From DLAJ01 sp023663615 (GTDB lineage: Bacteria > Bacillota > Clostridia > Lachnospirales > Lachnospiraceae), in assembly GCA_023663615.1 (NCBI GenBank), contig JAMPHA010000001.1:372001-436000 (forward strand): a DNA stretch of 64,000 nucleotides, given 5' to 3'. Shown piece by piece: positions 17,599 through 26,350 of this stretch (position 1 is its first letter; each line of letters begins with the position of its first letter). Below the pieces are notes generated by a model, which made no database searches, was not told the DNA's origin, and was given only the letters and a program-made list of their open reading frames with translations. The position numbers and the translations under genes were made by a program.

Positions 17599-18012
17599 AT
17601 GTGGATGGTGTTTGCTCTGCTGTCGGCCGTGTTTGCGGCGCTTACTTCGATATTGGCGAAAATCGGTATCGACGGCGTTCCCTCGAATCTTGCGACGGCG
17701 ATCAGAACGGTTGTCGTTGTAGTTATGGCATGGGGAATGGTGTTTCTTACGCATACGCAGAAAGGGCTTTCAGACATCAGCAATAAAAGCTGGTTATTTT
17801 TAATCCTTTCCGGTCTTGCAACAGGCGCTTCATGGCTTTGCTATTATAAGGCTTTGCAGATGGGAGAGGCGTCTAAAGTGGTGCCGATAGACAAGCTCAG
17901 CGTAGTGATTACATTGATTTTAGCATTTGTGTTCCTGCATGAGGAGTTTACGGTCAAATCCTTGATCGGCTGTATTTTGATCGGTGCCGGAACCTTGATA
18001 ATGGTTCTGTAA
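17599..18012 (+). CDS. Half-size EamA/DMT-family transporter
   Basis: 137 residues with about five hydrophobic helices. The pattern (MVFALLSAVFAALTSILAKIG at the start, then GLATGASWLCYYKALQMGEAS and the final PIDKLSVVITLILAFVFLHE) is typical of single EamA repeats. Full EamA proteins have two repeats and ten helices; one-repeat forms are thought to work as dimers. ACGGAGG precedes the ATG. Substrate cannot be read from sequence. Confidence 0.85.
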   Translation: MWMVFALLSAVFAALTSILAKIGIDGVPSNLATAIRTVVVVVMAWGMVFLTHTQKGLSDISNKSWLFLILSGLATGASWLCYYKALQMGEASKVVPIDKLSVVITLILAFVFLHEEFTVKSLIGCILIGAGTLIMVL

Positions 18013-18027
18013 AGTGTCAGGAACCGG

Positions 18028-18056
18028 TTGACTTTTCCCATAATATTACGTACTAT
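18028..18056 (+). promoter_or_regulatory. Sigma-A promoter for the trpB-like gene
   Basis: TTGACT at 18028-18033, 17-base spacer, TACTAT at 18051-18056. The transcript would start near 18063 and carry a GC-rich leader hairpin (18080-18110, GGCAG/CTGCC ends with an inner GCG/CGC stem) before the ribosome site. Confidence 0.7.
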
Positions 18057-18140
18057 TTTATCAATATGGTCCGATCGGCGGCAGGCGCCCCAAACGGGAC
18101 GCTGTCTGCCCGGACGAAACAAGAATGGAGGATTCCCATC

Positions 18141-19523
18141 ATGTCAGAGAAAACGATACCCTATAAGATTTATTTGGAAGAAAGCGAGATGCCGAAGCAG
18201 TGGTACAACGTCCGCGCCGATATGAAGAACAAACCGGCGCCGCTGTTAAATCCGGGTACGCTGCAGCCGATGACGTTCGAGGAACTGCGCGGCGTATTCT
18301 GCGACGAGCTGGTAAAACAGGAATTAAACGACACGGACGCTTACATTGATATTCCGCAGGAAATTCTGGATTTCTACAAGATGTACCGTCCGTCGCCTCT
18401 AGTCAGGGCGTATTGCCTGGAGAAGAAGCTGGATACCCCGGCAAAGATTTATTATAAATTCGAGGGCAACAATACGAGCGGAAGCCATAAACTCAATTCC
18501 GCGATTGCGCAGGCATATTATGCAAAAAAGCAGGGATTAAAGGGCGTCACGACGGAGACCGGAGCGGGACAGTGGGGAACGGCGCTTTCCATGGCATGTT
18601 CGTATTTTGATCTGGACTGTCATGTCTATATGGTCAAAGTTTCCTATGAGCAGAAGCCGTTCCGCCGTGAAGTGATGCGCACATACGGCGCGCAGGTAAC
18701 GCCGTCGCCGTCGGAGACAACGAATGTGGGACGTAAGATCTTGGCGGAGTTCCCCGGCACGACGGGAAGTCTTGGCTGCGCCATTTCCGAGGCGGTGGAA
18801 GCCGCCACCGCTAAGGAGGGGTACCGCTATGTATTGGGAAGCGTGCTGTCCCAGGTACTGCTTCATCAGTCCATTATCGGGGAGGAGACCAAAGCGGCGC
18901 TCGCGAAATATGACATCAAGCCGGATCTGATCATCGGCTGTGCGGGCGGCGGTTCCAACTTGGGCGGATTGATCTCGCCTTTCGTCGGTGCAAAGCTGCG
19001 CGGCGAGGCGGATTATCGGATCATTGCGGTAGAACCGGCATCCTGTCCGAGTCTGACAAGAGGAAAATTTGTATATGATTTCTGCGATACGGGCAAGGTA
19101 TGTCCGCTTGCCAAGATGTATACGTTAGGAAGCGGCTTTATCCCCGCGCCGAACCATGCGGGAGGACTGCGTTATCATGGCATGAGCTCCACGGTGTCCC
19201 AGCTGTATCATGACGGATTGATCGAGGCGGTCAGCGTAGAGCAGACAGCCGTATTTCAGGCGGCGGAGCAGTTTGCGAGAGTGGAGGGCATTCTTCCGGC
19301 GCCGGAGAGCGCGCATGCGATCAAGGCTGCGATCGACGAGGCGCTCAAATGTAAGGAGACCGGAGAGGAAAAGACGATCGTCTTCGGGCTGACCGGTACG
19401 GGCTGCTTTGATATGGTGGCGTACGGCAAGTTCCACGACGGGGAAATGTCCGACTACATTCCCACGGATGAAGACCTTGCGAAAGGATTCGAGGGGATTC
19501 CTGCATTTCCGGGAAACGAGTAA
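18141..19523 (+). CDS. TrpB2-type tryptophan synthase beta-like enzyme
   Basis: 460 residues from the ATG at 18141, preceded by GGAGG; an in-frame ATG at 18066 would add 25 unlike residues. PLP-dependent fold-type II enzyme. The PLP lysine is in NTSGSHKLNSA, followed by TETGAGQWGTA; the phosphate-binding Gly loop is GCAGGGSNLGG. The long N terminus (YKIYLEESEMPKQWYN) and total length place it with TrpB2 (TrpB-related) proteins rather than standard TrpB1 of about 400 residues. There is no trpA or other trp gene nearby, so it may act alone on indole and serine, or on another substrate. Confidence 0.88.
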   Translation: MSEKTIPYKIYLEESEMPKQWYNVRADMKNKPAPLLNPGTLQPMTFEELRGVFCDELVKQELNDTDAYIDIPQEILDFYKMYRPSPLVRAYCLEKKLDTPAKIYYKFEGNNTSGSHKLNSAIAQAYYAKKQGLKGVTTETGAGQWGTALSMACSYFDLDCHVYMVKVSYEQKPFRREVMRTYGAQVTPSPSETTNVGRKILAEFPGTTGSLGCAISEAVEAATAKEGYRYVLGSVLSQVLLHQSIIGEETKAALAKYDIKPDLIIGCAGGGSNLGGLISPFVGAKLRGEADYRIIAVEPASCPSLTRGKFVYDFCDTGKVCPLAKMYTLGSGFIPAPNHAGGLRYHGMSSTVSQLYHDGLIEAVSVEQTAVFQAAEQFARVEGILPAPESAHAIKAAIDEALKCKETGEEKTIVFGLTGTGCFDMVAYGKFHDGEMSDYIPTDEDLAKGFEGIPAFPGNE

Positions 19524-19537
19524 CTGCGTTTTCCCTA

Positions 19538-19566
19538 TTGTCAAAAAAATATCAATGTGGTATGAT
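19538..19566 (+). promoter_or_regulatory. Sigma-A promoter for the panT-coaX-coaBC operon
   Basis: TTGTCA at 19538-19543, 17-base spacer, TATGAT at 19561-19566. A short leader hairpin (TCTCG/CGAGA, 19581-19594) lies between it and the ribosome site. Confidence 0.8.
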
Positions 19567-19617
19567 GACACCGTATTGTATCTCGTAAACGAGAATAATA
19601 ACAGGAGGATTTGTACC

Positions 19618-20448
19618 ATGAAAAATGAAAAGACCTATGAACTGGTGCTTACGGCACTGTTCACCGCCATTATTGTGATAATGGCATTCACCCCGCTGGG
19701 ATATATCCCGCTCGTCGTCATCAACGCGACGATCATTCATATCCCGGTTATTTTAGGAGCGCTATTTCTTGGACCGAAGAAAGGTGCATTCTTTGGATTC
19801 GTATTTGGTCTCACCAGCTTCATCAACAACACGTTTAATCCGGTAACGGCATCGGCATTTGTGTTTTCACCGGTCTTAGCGTATGACGTCGTCGGTGTCT
19901 CCGGTATTTTCAAAAGCATCTATATCTGCTTTGTACCGAGAATTTTAGTCGGCGTGGTTCCTTATTTTGTCTACGTGCTGATCCGCAAAGCATTAAAAAG
20001 CGGACAGAGAGCGGGCAGGATCGTTGTGAATGTGCTGGCGTCTTTGATCTTGTTTATTTCCGTCAGGGCATTTCTTATACGCCTGCTTCCGGAGACGCTC
20101 AGCGCGCTCGTATGCACATTGATCGGTCTTGCGGCAGGCATTGCGCTCATGGTCGTGCTCACGATCAGCGGCAGCAGGAAAAATTCGATCAGCCTTGCGC
20201 TCGCCTATGCAGGTCTGGCAGGCGCTTTTACGAATACGCTGTTTGTCATGAGCGGCATTTTCATTTTATATAGAGACGCTTATGCGGAGGCGGTCGGCGT
20301 GGCGGGAGAAGCGGTGATTGACGTTATCATGGGAGTTGTGACGTTTAACGGCATCGTGGAGGCTGTCGTGGCGGCGATTATTGTGGCGGGCGTCGGGTTT
20401 GCGCTCTCCAAGATAAAACCCGTTTATGCGGCAAAGAAAGAGGCATGA
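19618..20448 (+). CDS. ECF transporter S component, probable pantothenate uptake (PanT-like)
   Basis: 276 residues from the ATG at 19618, which has AGGAGG; the frame is open upstream but overlaps the previous gene. Six or more membrane helices. The N-terminal LVLTALFTAIIVIMAF followed by PVILGALFLGPKKGAFFGF is typical of ECF substrate-binding components, which use a shared energising module encoded elsewhere. The stop overlaps the reading frame leading into coaX, and coaBC follows, so pantothenate is the likely substrate (inference from context). Somewhat longer than usual S components. Confidence 0.8.
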   Translation: MKNEKTYELVLTALFTAIIVIMAFTPLGYIPLVVINATIIHIPVILGALFLGPKKGAFFGFVFGLTSFINNTFNPVTASAFVFSPVLAYDVVGVSGIFKSIYICFVPRILVGVVPYFVYVLIRKALKSGQRAGRIVVNVLASLILFISVRAFLIRLLPETLSALVCTLIGLAAGIALMVVLTISGSRKNSISLALAYAGLAGAFTNTLFVMSGIFILYRDAYAEAVGVAGEAVIDVIMGVVTFNGIVEAVVAAIIVAGVGFALSKIKPVYAAKKEA

Positions 20449-20486
20449 ACGCCTCAAAAGCAGAAACAGAAAGCAGGAAAAACAGA

Positions 20487-21281
20487 ATGATCTTAGCGGT
20501 TGACATCGGAAATACCAATATCGTGATCGGATGTATCGAAGGAGAAGAGGTGAGATTTGTGGAACGCGTGTCCACAAATCTCTCCAAAACAGAACTGGAA
20601 TATGTGGTGGAATTTCGGACGGTGTTTGAGTTATATCACATCGACCTTTCGGACATTACGGGAAGCATCATTTCCTCCGTCGTTCCGCCGTTAAACAATA
20701 TCGTAAAAGCAGCGCTTGAGAAGCTGTTTCATAAGGCGCCGCTCGTCGTAGGACCGGGCGTAAAGAACGGACTGAATATCCTCATGGATAATCCGGCGCA
20801 GCTCGGCTCCGATCTGGTGGTGAATGCGGTCGCCGGACTGCATTATTACGGCGCGCCCATTATCATGATCGACATGGGAACGGCAACCACCATCAGCGTC
20901 GTGGACGATCAGAAGAACTATATCGGCGGCATGATCCTGCCGGGGGTCAGGGTTTCTTTGGATTCTTTAGTCAGCAGGACGTCCCAGCTTCCGCGGATCT
21001 CGTTGGAGCCGCCCAAAAAAGTGATCGGGAAAAACACGATCGACTGTATGAAAAGCGGGATCGTGATGGGGCAGGCGGCATGCCTGGACGGCATGATCGA
21101 GCGCATTTTTGAGGAACTCGGCTATGAGGCGCCCGTGGTGGCGACCGGAGGACTGTCGGGAAGCATCGTCCCCTATTGCAAAAGAAAAATCATTTATGAT
21201 AATGAGCTGACTTTGAAAGGACTCAATCTCATCTATAAAAAGAATATGGAAGAAGAATGCCGATACGGAAAGATGAACTGA
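20487..21281 (+). CDS. coaX: Type III pantothenate kinase CoaX
   Basis: 264 residues from the ATG at 20487 (AGGA eight bases upstream). An in-frame ATG at 20445 overlaps the previous stop and would add 14 polar residues. First step of coenzyme A synthesis. The N-terminal AVDIGNTNIVIG is the ASKHA-fold phosphate motif of CoaX, followed by QLGSDLVVNAV and MIDMGTATTISVVD. The C-terminal ATGGLSGSI motif is also present. Length is typical of type III kinases. Confidence 0.94.
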   Translation: MILAVDIGNTNIVIGCIEGEEVRFVERVSTNLSKTELEYVVEFRTVFELYHIDLSDITGSIISSVVPPLNNIVKAALEKLFHKAPLVVGPGVKNGLNILMDNPAQLGSDLVVNAVAGLHYYGAPIIMIDMGTATTISVVDDQKNYIGGMILPGVRVSLDSLVSRTSQLPRISLEPPKKVIGKNTIDCMKSGIVMGQAACLDGMIERIFEELGYEAPVVATGGLSGSIVPYCKRKIIYDNELTLKGLNLIYKKNMEEECRYGKMN

Positions 21282-21305
21282 GCGTGCAGAGAACGGAGGA
21301 TTCCC

Positions 21306-22520
21306 ATGATAGCAGGTAGACATGTCATACTTGGCGTAACGGGCAGTATTGCCGCCTACAAGATCGCATCGCTTGCCAGTATGCTGGTAAAGCAGAAGGC
21401 GGATGTGACCGTCATCATGACGAAAAATGCGACAAACTTCATTCATCCGATCACGTTTGAGACGCTGACCGGAAAGAAATGCCTTGTGGATACGTTTGAC
21501 CGGAATTTTGAGTTTCAGGTGGAGCATGTGTCTTTGGCAAAACAGGCGGATGTCTTTTTGGTTGCGCCCGCGTCCGCGAATGTGATCGCCAAAGCGGCGC
21601 ACGGGATCGCGGACGATATGCTGACGACGACGCTGCTTGCCTGCACCTGTCCGAAATTGTTTGCGCCCGCCATGAACACGAGAATGTACTTAAATCCGGT
21701 GGTTCAGGATAATCTAAAGACGCTTTCCCACTACGGCATGGAAGTGATCGCGCCTGCGAGCGGGTATCTGGCGTGCGGGGATACGGGAGAGGGCAAGATG
21801 CCGGAGCCGGAGATTCTTTTTGACGCGATCGTGAAGGCGCTGACGCCGAAAGATCTCGCAGGGAAAAAAATACTCGTCACGGCAGGTCCCACACAGGAAA
21901 AGATCGACCCGGTGCGCTATATCAGCAATCATTCGACCGGAAAAATGGGATATGCGATCGCGAAGGCGGCGATGTTTCGCGGGGCGGAAGTGACACTCGT
22001 GTCGGGAAAAGTCAGCTTACAGCCGCCGATGGGCGTGCGGGTTGTGCCCGTGGTGTCTGCGGCGGATATGGCAGACGCCGTAAAAGAGGCGGCGCCGGAG
22101 CAGGACATCATTGTAAAGGCGGCGGCGGTGGCGGATTATCGCCCCAAAGAGGCGGCGGACGAGAAGCTCAAGAAAAAGGACGAGGAGATGTCCATCGCAT
22201 TGGAGCGGACGGAGGACATTCTCGCCTATTTGGGCGCGCACCGCAGAGAAGGGCAGTTTTTGTGCGGTTTTTCCATGGAGACGGAGCACATGCTGGAACA
22301 TTCCCGCGCGAAATTGGAAAAAAAGAAGATCGACATGATTGTCGCCAATAATCTAAAACAGGAGGGCGCGGGGTTCGGAACCGACACCAACGTGGTGACG
22401 CTCTTAACGAAGGACGGGACCGTGGAACTGCCGCTGATGAGCAAGGAAGAAGTGGCGGACCGCCTGCTCGATGAGATTTTGCGTGCCGTGAACGGCGGGG
22501 GAGTTCCGCATTCATTATAG
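21306..22520 (+). CDS. coaBC: Bifunctional phosphopantothenoylcysteine synthetase/decarboxylase CoaBC
   Basis: 404 residues. N-terminal flavoprotein decarboxylase (CoaC): GVTGSIAAYK, catalytic His in EHVSLAKQ, PAMNTRMY and the active-site Cys in LACGDTGEGKMPE. C-terminal CoaB synthetase: VTAGPTQEKIDPVRYISNHS, KAAAVADYRP and the ANNLKQEGAGFGTDTN region. Makes 4'-phosphopantetheine from phosphopantothenate and cysteine. GGAGG precedes the ATG, and coaX lies 24 bases upstream, so the two act in sequence in one transcript. Confidence 0.96.
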   Translation: MIAGRHVILGVTGSIAAYKIASLASMLVKQKADVTVIMTKNATNFIHPITFETLTGKKCLVDTFDRNFEFQVEHVSLAKQADVFLVAPASANVIAKAAHGIADDMLTTTLLACTCPKLFAPAMNTRMYLNPVVQDNLKTLSHYGMEVIAPASGYLACGDTGEGKMPEPEILFDAIVKALTPKDLAGKKILVTAGPTQEKIDPVRYISNHSTGKMGYAIAKAAMFRGAEVTLVSGKVSLQPPMGVRVVPVVSAADMADAVKEAAPEQDIIVKAAAVADYRPKEAADEKLKKKDEEMSIALERTEDILAYLGAHRREGQFLCGFSMETEHMLEHSRAKLEKKKIDMIVANNLKQEGAGFGTDTNVVTLLTKDGTVELPLMSKEEVADRLLDEILRAVNGGGVPHSL

Positions 22521-23026
22521 AGATGATGTTGGGGTCAAATAAATCTTTTTATATCGACCCATCATTGATAGTACCTNNNNNNNNNNNNNNNNNNNNNNNN
22601 NNNNNNNNNNNNNNNNNNNNNNNNNNNNNNNNNNNNNNNNNNNNNNNNNNNNNNNNNNNNNNNNNNNNNNNNNNNNATGCCGGCGAAAATAAAATGCGTT
22701 TTTCGTCTACCATAAAGTGCCGCGTTACAGTACAGGAGGAAAACCATTTTTGCTTCCCGCCTGTACTATGTTTCTTTTTGTGTTGAAATTGTTTGGCGAA
22801 AAGCCTGAACTTGAACTGTGCGCACAGAAGTGCGAAATGAATTTGTTTAAGGATACGCTTTCATCAGCGTTTCCGTTTCCCTTATGTAATGAATATAGCA
22901 CCTGTCTTGCGTCCGTGCAAGGGATTTTGTAAAATTGAGTGGAATTTCAAAAAAATCACACGAAGTCTGCACACATCCGCTCCCGCCTCATATGATAAAC
23001 CATAAAACAATTTCGGAGGCACTTTC
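22521..23026. other. Intergenic region with a 100-base assembly gap (N at 22577-22676)
   Basis: The run of exactly 100 N at 22577-22676 is a placeholder between contigs, so true gap length and the relation of both sides are unknown. Left of it, GGGTC and GACCC arms (22532-22560) could form a weak terminator after coaBC. Right of it, an inverted repeat AGTACAGG/CCTGTACT encloses about 20 bases (22731-22768 approximately). No gene is supported in the remaining sequence. Confidence 0.95.
22971..22997 (+). promoter_or_regulatory. Possible mother-cell (sigma-K/E-like) sporulation promoter
   Basis: CATATGATA at 22989-22997 fits the sigma-K -10 pattern CATAnnnTA, with an ACA about 15 bases upstream. 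It ends 30 bases before the start of the Cys/Gly-rich protein gene. No good sigma-A -35 is present. Short motifs like this occur by chance, so the call is tentative. Confidence 0.35.
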
Positions 23027-23296
23027 ATGAGTGACTTGACAGCATCTTCTTGCGGATGCGGCAACTCGGCAAGAAACAATAGCGGATGCGGATGTGAGAT
23101 CATCTGGATCATCATTCTGCTTTCCCTGTGCGGCGGCAACGGCTCCGGCTTATTCGGCGGTAACGGCTGCGGATGCGGCAATAATGGCATCAGCTTATTC
23201 AGCGGCGACAATAGCTGCTGCAGCTGGATTATCATTCTGCTGCTCCTTAGCTACTTCTGCGGCGGCACCAGCAGCAACAACAGCTGCGGATGCTAA
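23027..23296 (+). CDS. Cys/Gly-rich small hydrophobic protein (chorion-like high-cysteine type)
   Basis: 89 residues with 14 or more Cys, mainly as GCGCG-type clusters. Two near-identical hydrophobic cores (IIWIIILLSLCGGNGSG and WIIILLLLSYFCGGTS) show an internal duplication. A strong CGGAGG precedes the ATG. Similar Clostridial proteins carry the odd database name 'chorion class high-cysteine protein'; their role is unknown and I recall no experiment. A spore-surface or cross-linked structural role is possible given the candidate sporulation promoter. Confidence 0.75.
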   Translation: MSDLTASSCGCGNSARNNSGCGCEIIWIIILLSLCGGNGSGLFGGNGCGCGNNGISLFSGDNSCCSWIIILLLLSYFCGGTSSNNSCGC

Positions 23297-23419
23297 TTCC
23301 ACGCACCCGGATTCTCAGGCGGGCTTCTCCTTTGCCCGCCTGCACGAATACGGCTGCGCCGTCTTCGCATGTTCCCGTTCGGGATGGCATACAATATGAA
23401 AAAAGGCAGGAACACTCCT

Positions 23420-24238
23420 ATGGAATCCATTTTATCCGAACATGATGGCGGGGCAAACGATGCCCCGATGGACTTCGATATGCTTTTTGATACAAAAGCC
23501 CTTCGCATCATGCGGGTATTGATTCCTTTTTTTCCTACTCCTTATCAACCGCTTCTTGCCGTATGGTTACGCTTCTCACAGCTTCGATATGCGCTCTCGC
23601 TCATGAACGATATGCAGTTCCGGGCGAACATGACGCGCAGGATTGCTCAAATGGGATCGGGCGAACCGGAAGAACAGACGCTCTCCCGCCTTTTGGGCGC
23701 CTTAAAGCCCTGCCTGTCCAAATCCGAATATCAGGAGCTTTGCCGTATACAAAATATGTTCTCCATGTATCAGCGTTTTCAGCGGATCGCGCCGTATCTG
23801 TCTGCGTTGAGCGGCGTGTCCGGAGACGCGTCTTTAGCAGATATGATGAATTTATTTTCCGCCATGCAGGGCGGTGACAATTCTGCCGCGGACATTATGA
23901 ACGCATTCTCCGCCATGCAGGGCGTGGACAATTCCGCGGCGGACATCATAAACGCATTCTCCGCCATGCAGGGCGTGGACAATTCCACGGCGGATGCAAC
24001 AGCCGGAATGCACGCATCTTCCTCCGCGCAGGCGGCGGACACTTTCGAAACAGACGGTTCTACAGCAAACGCAGCGCAGGAGTATTCAGACGACACAAAT
24101 TCTTCCGAAACTCAAAATATGGGCGCCGGTATGGATCTTGACCGCATTCTGGATCTGATCTCTCTTTTTCAGACATCATCCGCAGAGGCGGACACCAACA
24201 CAAACACAACGGAAAGGCAGGAGGAACAAGAATCATGA
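23420..24238 (+). CDS. Unknown protein with three 17-residue tandem repeats
   Basis: 272 residues from the ATG at 23420 (AGGAAC upstream); an in-frame ATG at 23369 lacks a ribosome site. The N-terminal half is partly hydrophobic and helical (IMRVLIPFFPTPYQPLLAVWL, then FSQLRYALSLMNDMQF), without a clear membrane topology. Residues about 140-190 are three copies of the unit ADIMNAFSAMQGVDNSA, and the C terminus is acidic and Ser/Thr/Asn rich. Its stop overlaps the next start (ATGA). Not assigned to a family; its neighbours suggest a structural or sporulation role. Confidence 0.7.
   Translation: MESILSEHDGGANDAPMDFDMLFDTKALRIMRVLIPFFPTPYQPLLAVWLRFSQLRYALSLMNDMQFRANMTRRIAQMGSGEPEEQTLSRLLGALKPCLSKSEYQELCRIQNMFSMYQRFQRIAPYLSALSGVSGDASLADMMNLFSAMQGGDNSAADIMNAFSAMQGVDNSAADIINAFSAMQGVDNSTADATAGMHASSSAQAADTFETDGSTANAAQEYSDDTNSSETQNMGAGMDLDRILDLISLFQTSSAEADTNTNTTERQEEQES
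23837..23989 (+). repeat. Three tandem copies of a 51-nt coding repeat
   Basis: Units begin at 23837, 23888 and 23939. The last two differ at only a few bases, so duplication is recent; the first is more diverged. Each encodes 17 residues centred on FSAMQG. Confidence 0.92.
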
Positions 24239-24498
24239 ACAAAGACTGGATGAACGACGAGGCGCTTTCCCACATCGAGCGCAGAAAATTGGATTTTCTA
24301 CATACGCTTGTGATCGAAAGCGCCTCCTTAAAACAGACTGAGCTTCTCCCGTTTTTTTTCTCTCTCGCCAAACGCGGGCAGAGCGAAAACATTCAATTTT
24401 CCAAAGACGAGATTCGTCTGATCTCCGATGTCATCAAAAAGAACAGTTCCGATGCGGACCGTGCAAAAATTGACAAAATCCTCAACATCGCGCGCTAG
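24235..24498 (+). CDS. Small helical protein of unknown function
   Basis: 87 residues, unrecognised. Starts within the stop of the previous gene (ATGA), with GGAGGAACAAG as ribosome site. Predominantly charged helices: HIERRKLDFLHTLVIES, then LPFFFSLAKRGQSENIQF and a C-terminal DRAKIDKILNI. No Cys and no membrane segment. Third gene of a probable operon with the Cys/Gly-rich protein and the repeat protein. Confidence 0.72.
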   Translation: MNKDWMNDEALSHIERRKLDFLHTLVIESASLKQTELLPFFFSLAKRGQSENIQFSKDEIRLISDVIKKNSSDADRAKIDKILNIAR

Positions 24499-24551
24499 GA
24501 ACGGCAGTTCTTTGAAAGCGTGCGAAGCACGATTTTCTAATCTGAACGAGT

Positions 24552-24616
24552 GTCCGTGACCCGGAAGAATTGCGATAGCAATTCTTCGAAAGAGTTTCCG
24601 CAGGAAACTCTTTTTT
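24552..24616 (+). terminator. Double-hairpin terminator element, copy 1 (family A)
   Basis: After the shared lead GACCCGGAAGAAT comes hairpin 1 (24564-24573 with 24578-24587), then hairpin 2 (AAAGAGTTTCC/GGAAACTCTTT, 24589-24599 with 24603-24613) and a T run. It terminates the + strand operon and also touches the stop codon of the converging minus-strand gene. A second copy with compensating stem changes is at 26351-26406. Confidence 0.85.
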
Positions 24617-26279
24617 AATCAGAAAACGCCGTCACGGTCTTTCGCGCGCTTCCGGAATCCTCATACTGGATCGTGATCGTATCGCCCGCGCCATAGCGGA
24701 TAATACCGAGCAGTTCTTCTTTTGTCATATCAAAATCAAAGATGGCGTCGTTTCCGTCGAGGCACAGATACATGTGCGTGTTCCCATCAATGACGACGGA
24801 CGCATACGAATCGATCGTTCCGCTCACGCTTGTACTCTGGAGCGTTCCGTTTTCCGTCTCGATCCCGTTTGTGCGCAGCAGCTCGCGGTAATTACGTTCG
24901 CATTCTCTGACCGTATCCCCGGTCGCGACGATCTGATATTTCTGCACGTTGACCATCGCATACATTTTGACAAGCCCCGCCGCATCTTTGAGCGCCATAA
25001 TATAGGTAGGCTCGGACGCAATATTGACCAGCAACGGAAACGTCGCGTTATAATTCAGGTGCTGCACCTGCCCTTCCGCAGACGACATCGCCGAATCCTC
25101 GATCGCGCCCTCGACCGTGTAAAAGCGCGTCTCCATCGTGCGCTGATTCATCAGCACAAAACCGACATTGGACTGGTCTCCGTTCACGCTCGTCACGCCC
25201 GTGTATACCCAAACATCGTCGTCGAGCGCAAGATAATTGTATCCGTTCGTCGTCTGCACGCATCCCCGCTGGCTTAAAATCGAATTGAAATATCCGTTTT
25301 TGAGCGTGCCATAATAATTATAAAGCTGCACAAGCCGTTCCGCGGAGTACACCTTATCCACCCATGTCGGTACGTCCTCCACATCATACGCCGTACATTC
25401 GCCCGTCACCGCATTGCAGAGAACGACTTTGCCGATCGTCTGCCCGCCGAACAGTCCAATATTAAATTTTTTAACCGGACAAACCCAGTAGGGCGTCCCC
25501 TCCTCGTCGATCTCAAAAAAGATCTGATCGTCAAAAATATAGGTCGGATAACGGAACCGTAAATGCCGGTACAGATTCCGGTTAAAATGCTCGCTTTTGG
25601 AGTAGCGGATCGGCTGCTCCAGTTTGACGATCTGCGTATCCTGCGTCGTCATGTCCATGAGCAGATACGCCGGGATACCGCTGCTCTGGTTTGTGATCCA
25701 CTTAATCAGACTGGCATAGCGGAGCGGCGTCACACGCACCGGTCTGCCGTTATAATTGATCTGCGTATATTCATTGCTCACCTCAAACTGCGACACCATG
25801 TCGATCATGGAACCCATTTTTCGCTCGCCGAGGATGGTCGCGGAATCTTTATCCAAAAGAGGAATCGTCGTATAATCCACCTCCGTAATATCCGCCTGGA
25901 ACTCCCGTTCCTCGACCAGCATGAGCCGCTGATATTTTCCCGCGTTGACAATGGGCGAGGATAAGATCGATCCGATGATATAAATGAGCAGTACTGCTCC
26001 AAACAAAATGGCGCCCCACTTTACGCTTTTGAATATGTTTTTATCTCCCGTATAAGAGATTCCCGCCTGCGAAACGGAAATGTTTCCTTTTTTCATTTTG
26101 CTTAAAAGATGAAGCAGCGTTCCCACAAAAATAAGAAACAGCAGGAATTTCCAAAAGCCCGCGCTGTGGATGTTAAACGCGGGAAGCTTGACATAATAAT
26201 AGATTGCGCCGATCAGCAGCACCGCAATCCCGATCACCAATTTGATAAATAATTTTTTATCTGTTTTCTTCTTTTTCAT
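24615..26279 (-). CDS. Unknown membrane protein with large C-terminal domain
   Basis: 554 residues from the ATG at 26279, which has a perfect GGAGGAAAA; the frame continues 15 codons upstream without one. Three membrane helices at about 11-30, 41-59 and 87-107, then about 440 residues of mixed alpha/beta sequence. Notable stretches are ERKMGSMIDMVSQF, RYPTYIFDDQIFFEID, GLFGGQTIGKVVLCNAVTGE and RYGAGDTITIQYED. I do not recognise a family with confidence. The stop lies in the T run of a double-hairpin element, with another copy just upstream of the gene. Confidence 0.75.
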   Translation of the reverse strand: MKKKKTDKKLFIKLVIGIAVLLIGAIYYYVKLPAFNIHSAGFWKFLLFLIFVGTLLHLLSKMKKGNISVSQAGISYTGDKNIFKSVKWGAILFGAVLLIYIIGSILSSPIVNAGKYQRLMLVEEREFQADITEVDYTTIPLLDKDSATILGERKMGSMIDMVSQFEVSNEYTQINYNGRPVRVTPLRYASLIKWITNQSSGIPAYLLMDMTTQDTQIVKLEQPIRYSKSEHFNRNLYRHLRFRYPTYIFDDQIFFEIDEEGTPYWVCPVKKFNIGLFGGQTIGKVVLCNAVTGECTAYDVEDVPTWVDKVYSAERLVQLYNYYGTLKNGYFNSILSQRGCVQTTNGYNYLALDDDVWVYTGVTSVNGDQSNVGFVLMNQRTMETRFYTVEGAIEDSAMSSAEGQVQHLNYNATFPLLVNIASEPTYIMALKDAAGLVKMYAMVNVQKYQIVATGDTVRECERNYRELLRTNGIETENGTLQSTSVSGTIDSYASVVIDGNTHMYLCLDGNDAIFDFDMTKEELLGIIRYGAGDTITIQYEDSGSARKTVTAFSD

Positions 26280-26350
26280 TTTTCCTCCCAACTTTGGATC
26301 ATTTGATAGAACTGCCTTTGGCAAGCTTTTTTAACTTATGGAAAATTTCT

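Noticed and set aside
22717..22932. Short + strand frame after the assembly gap
   Set aside because: No ribosome site, no family pattern, and its upstream part is next to N bases.
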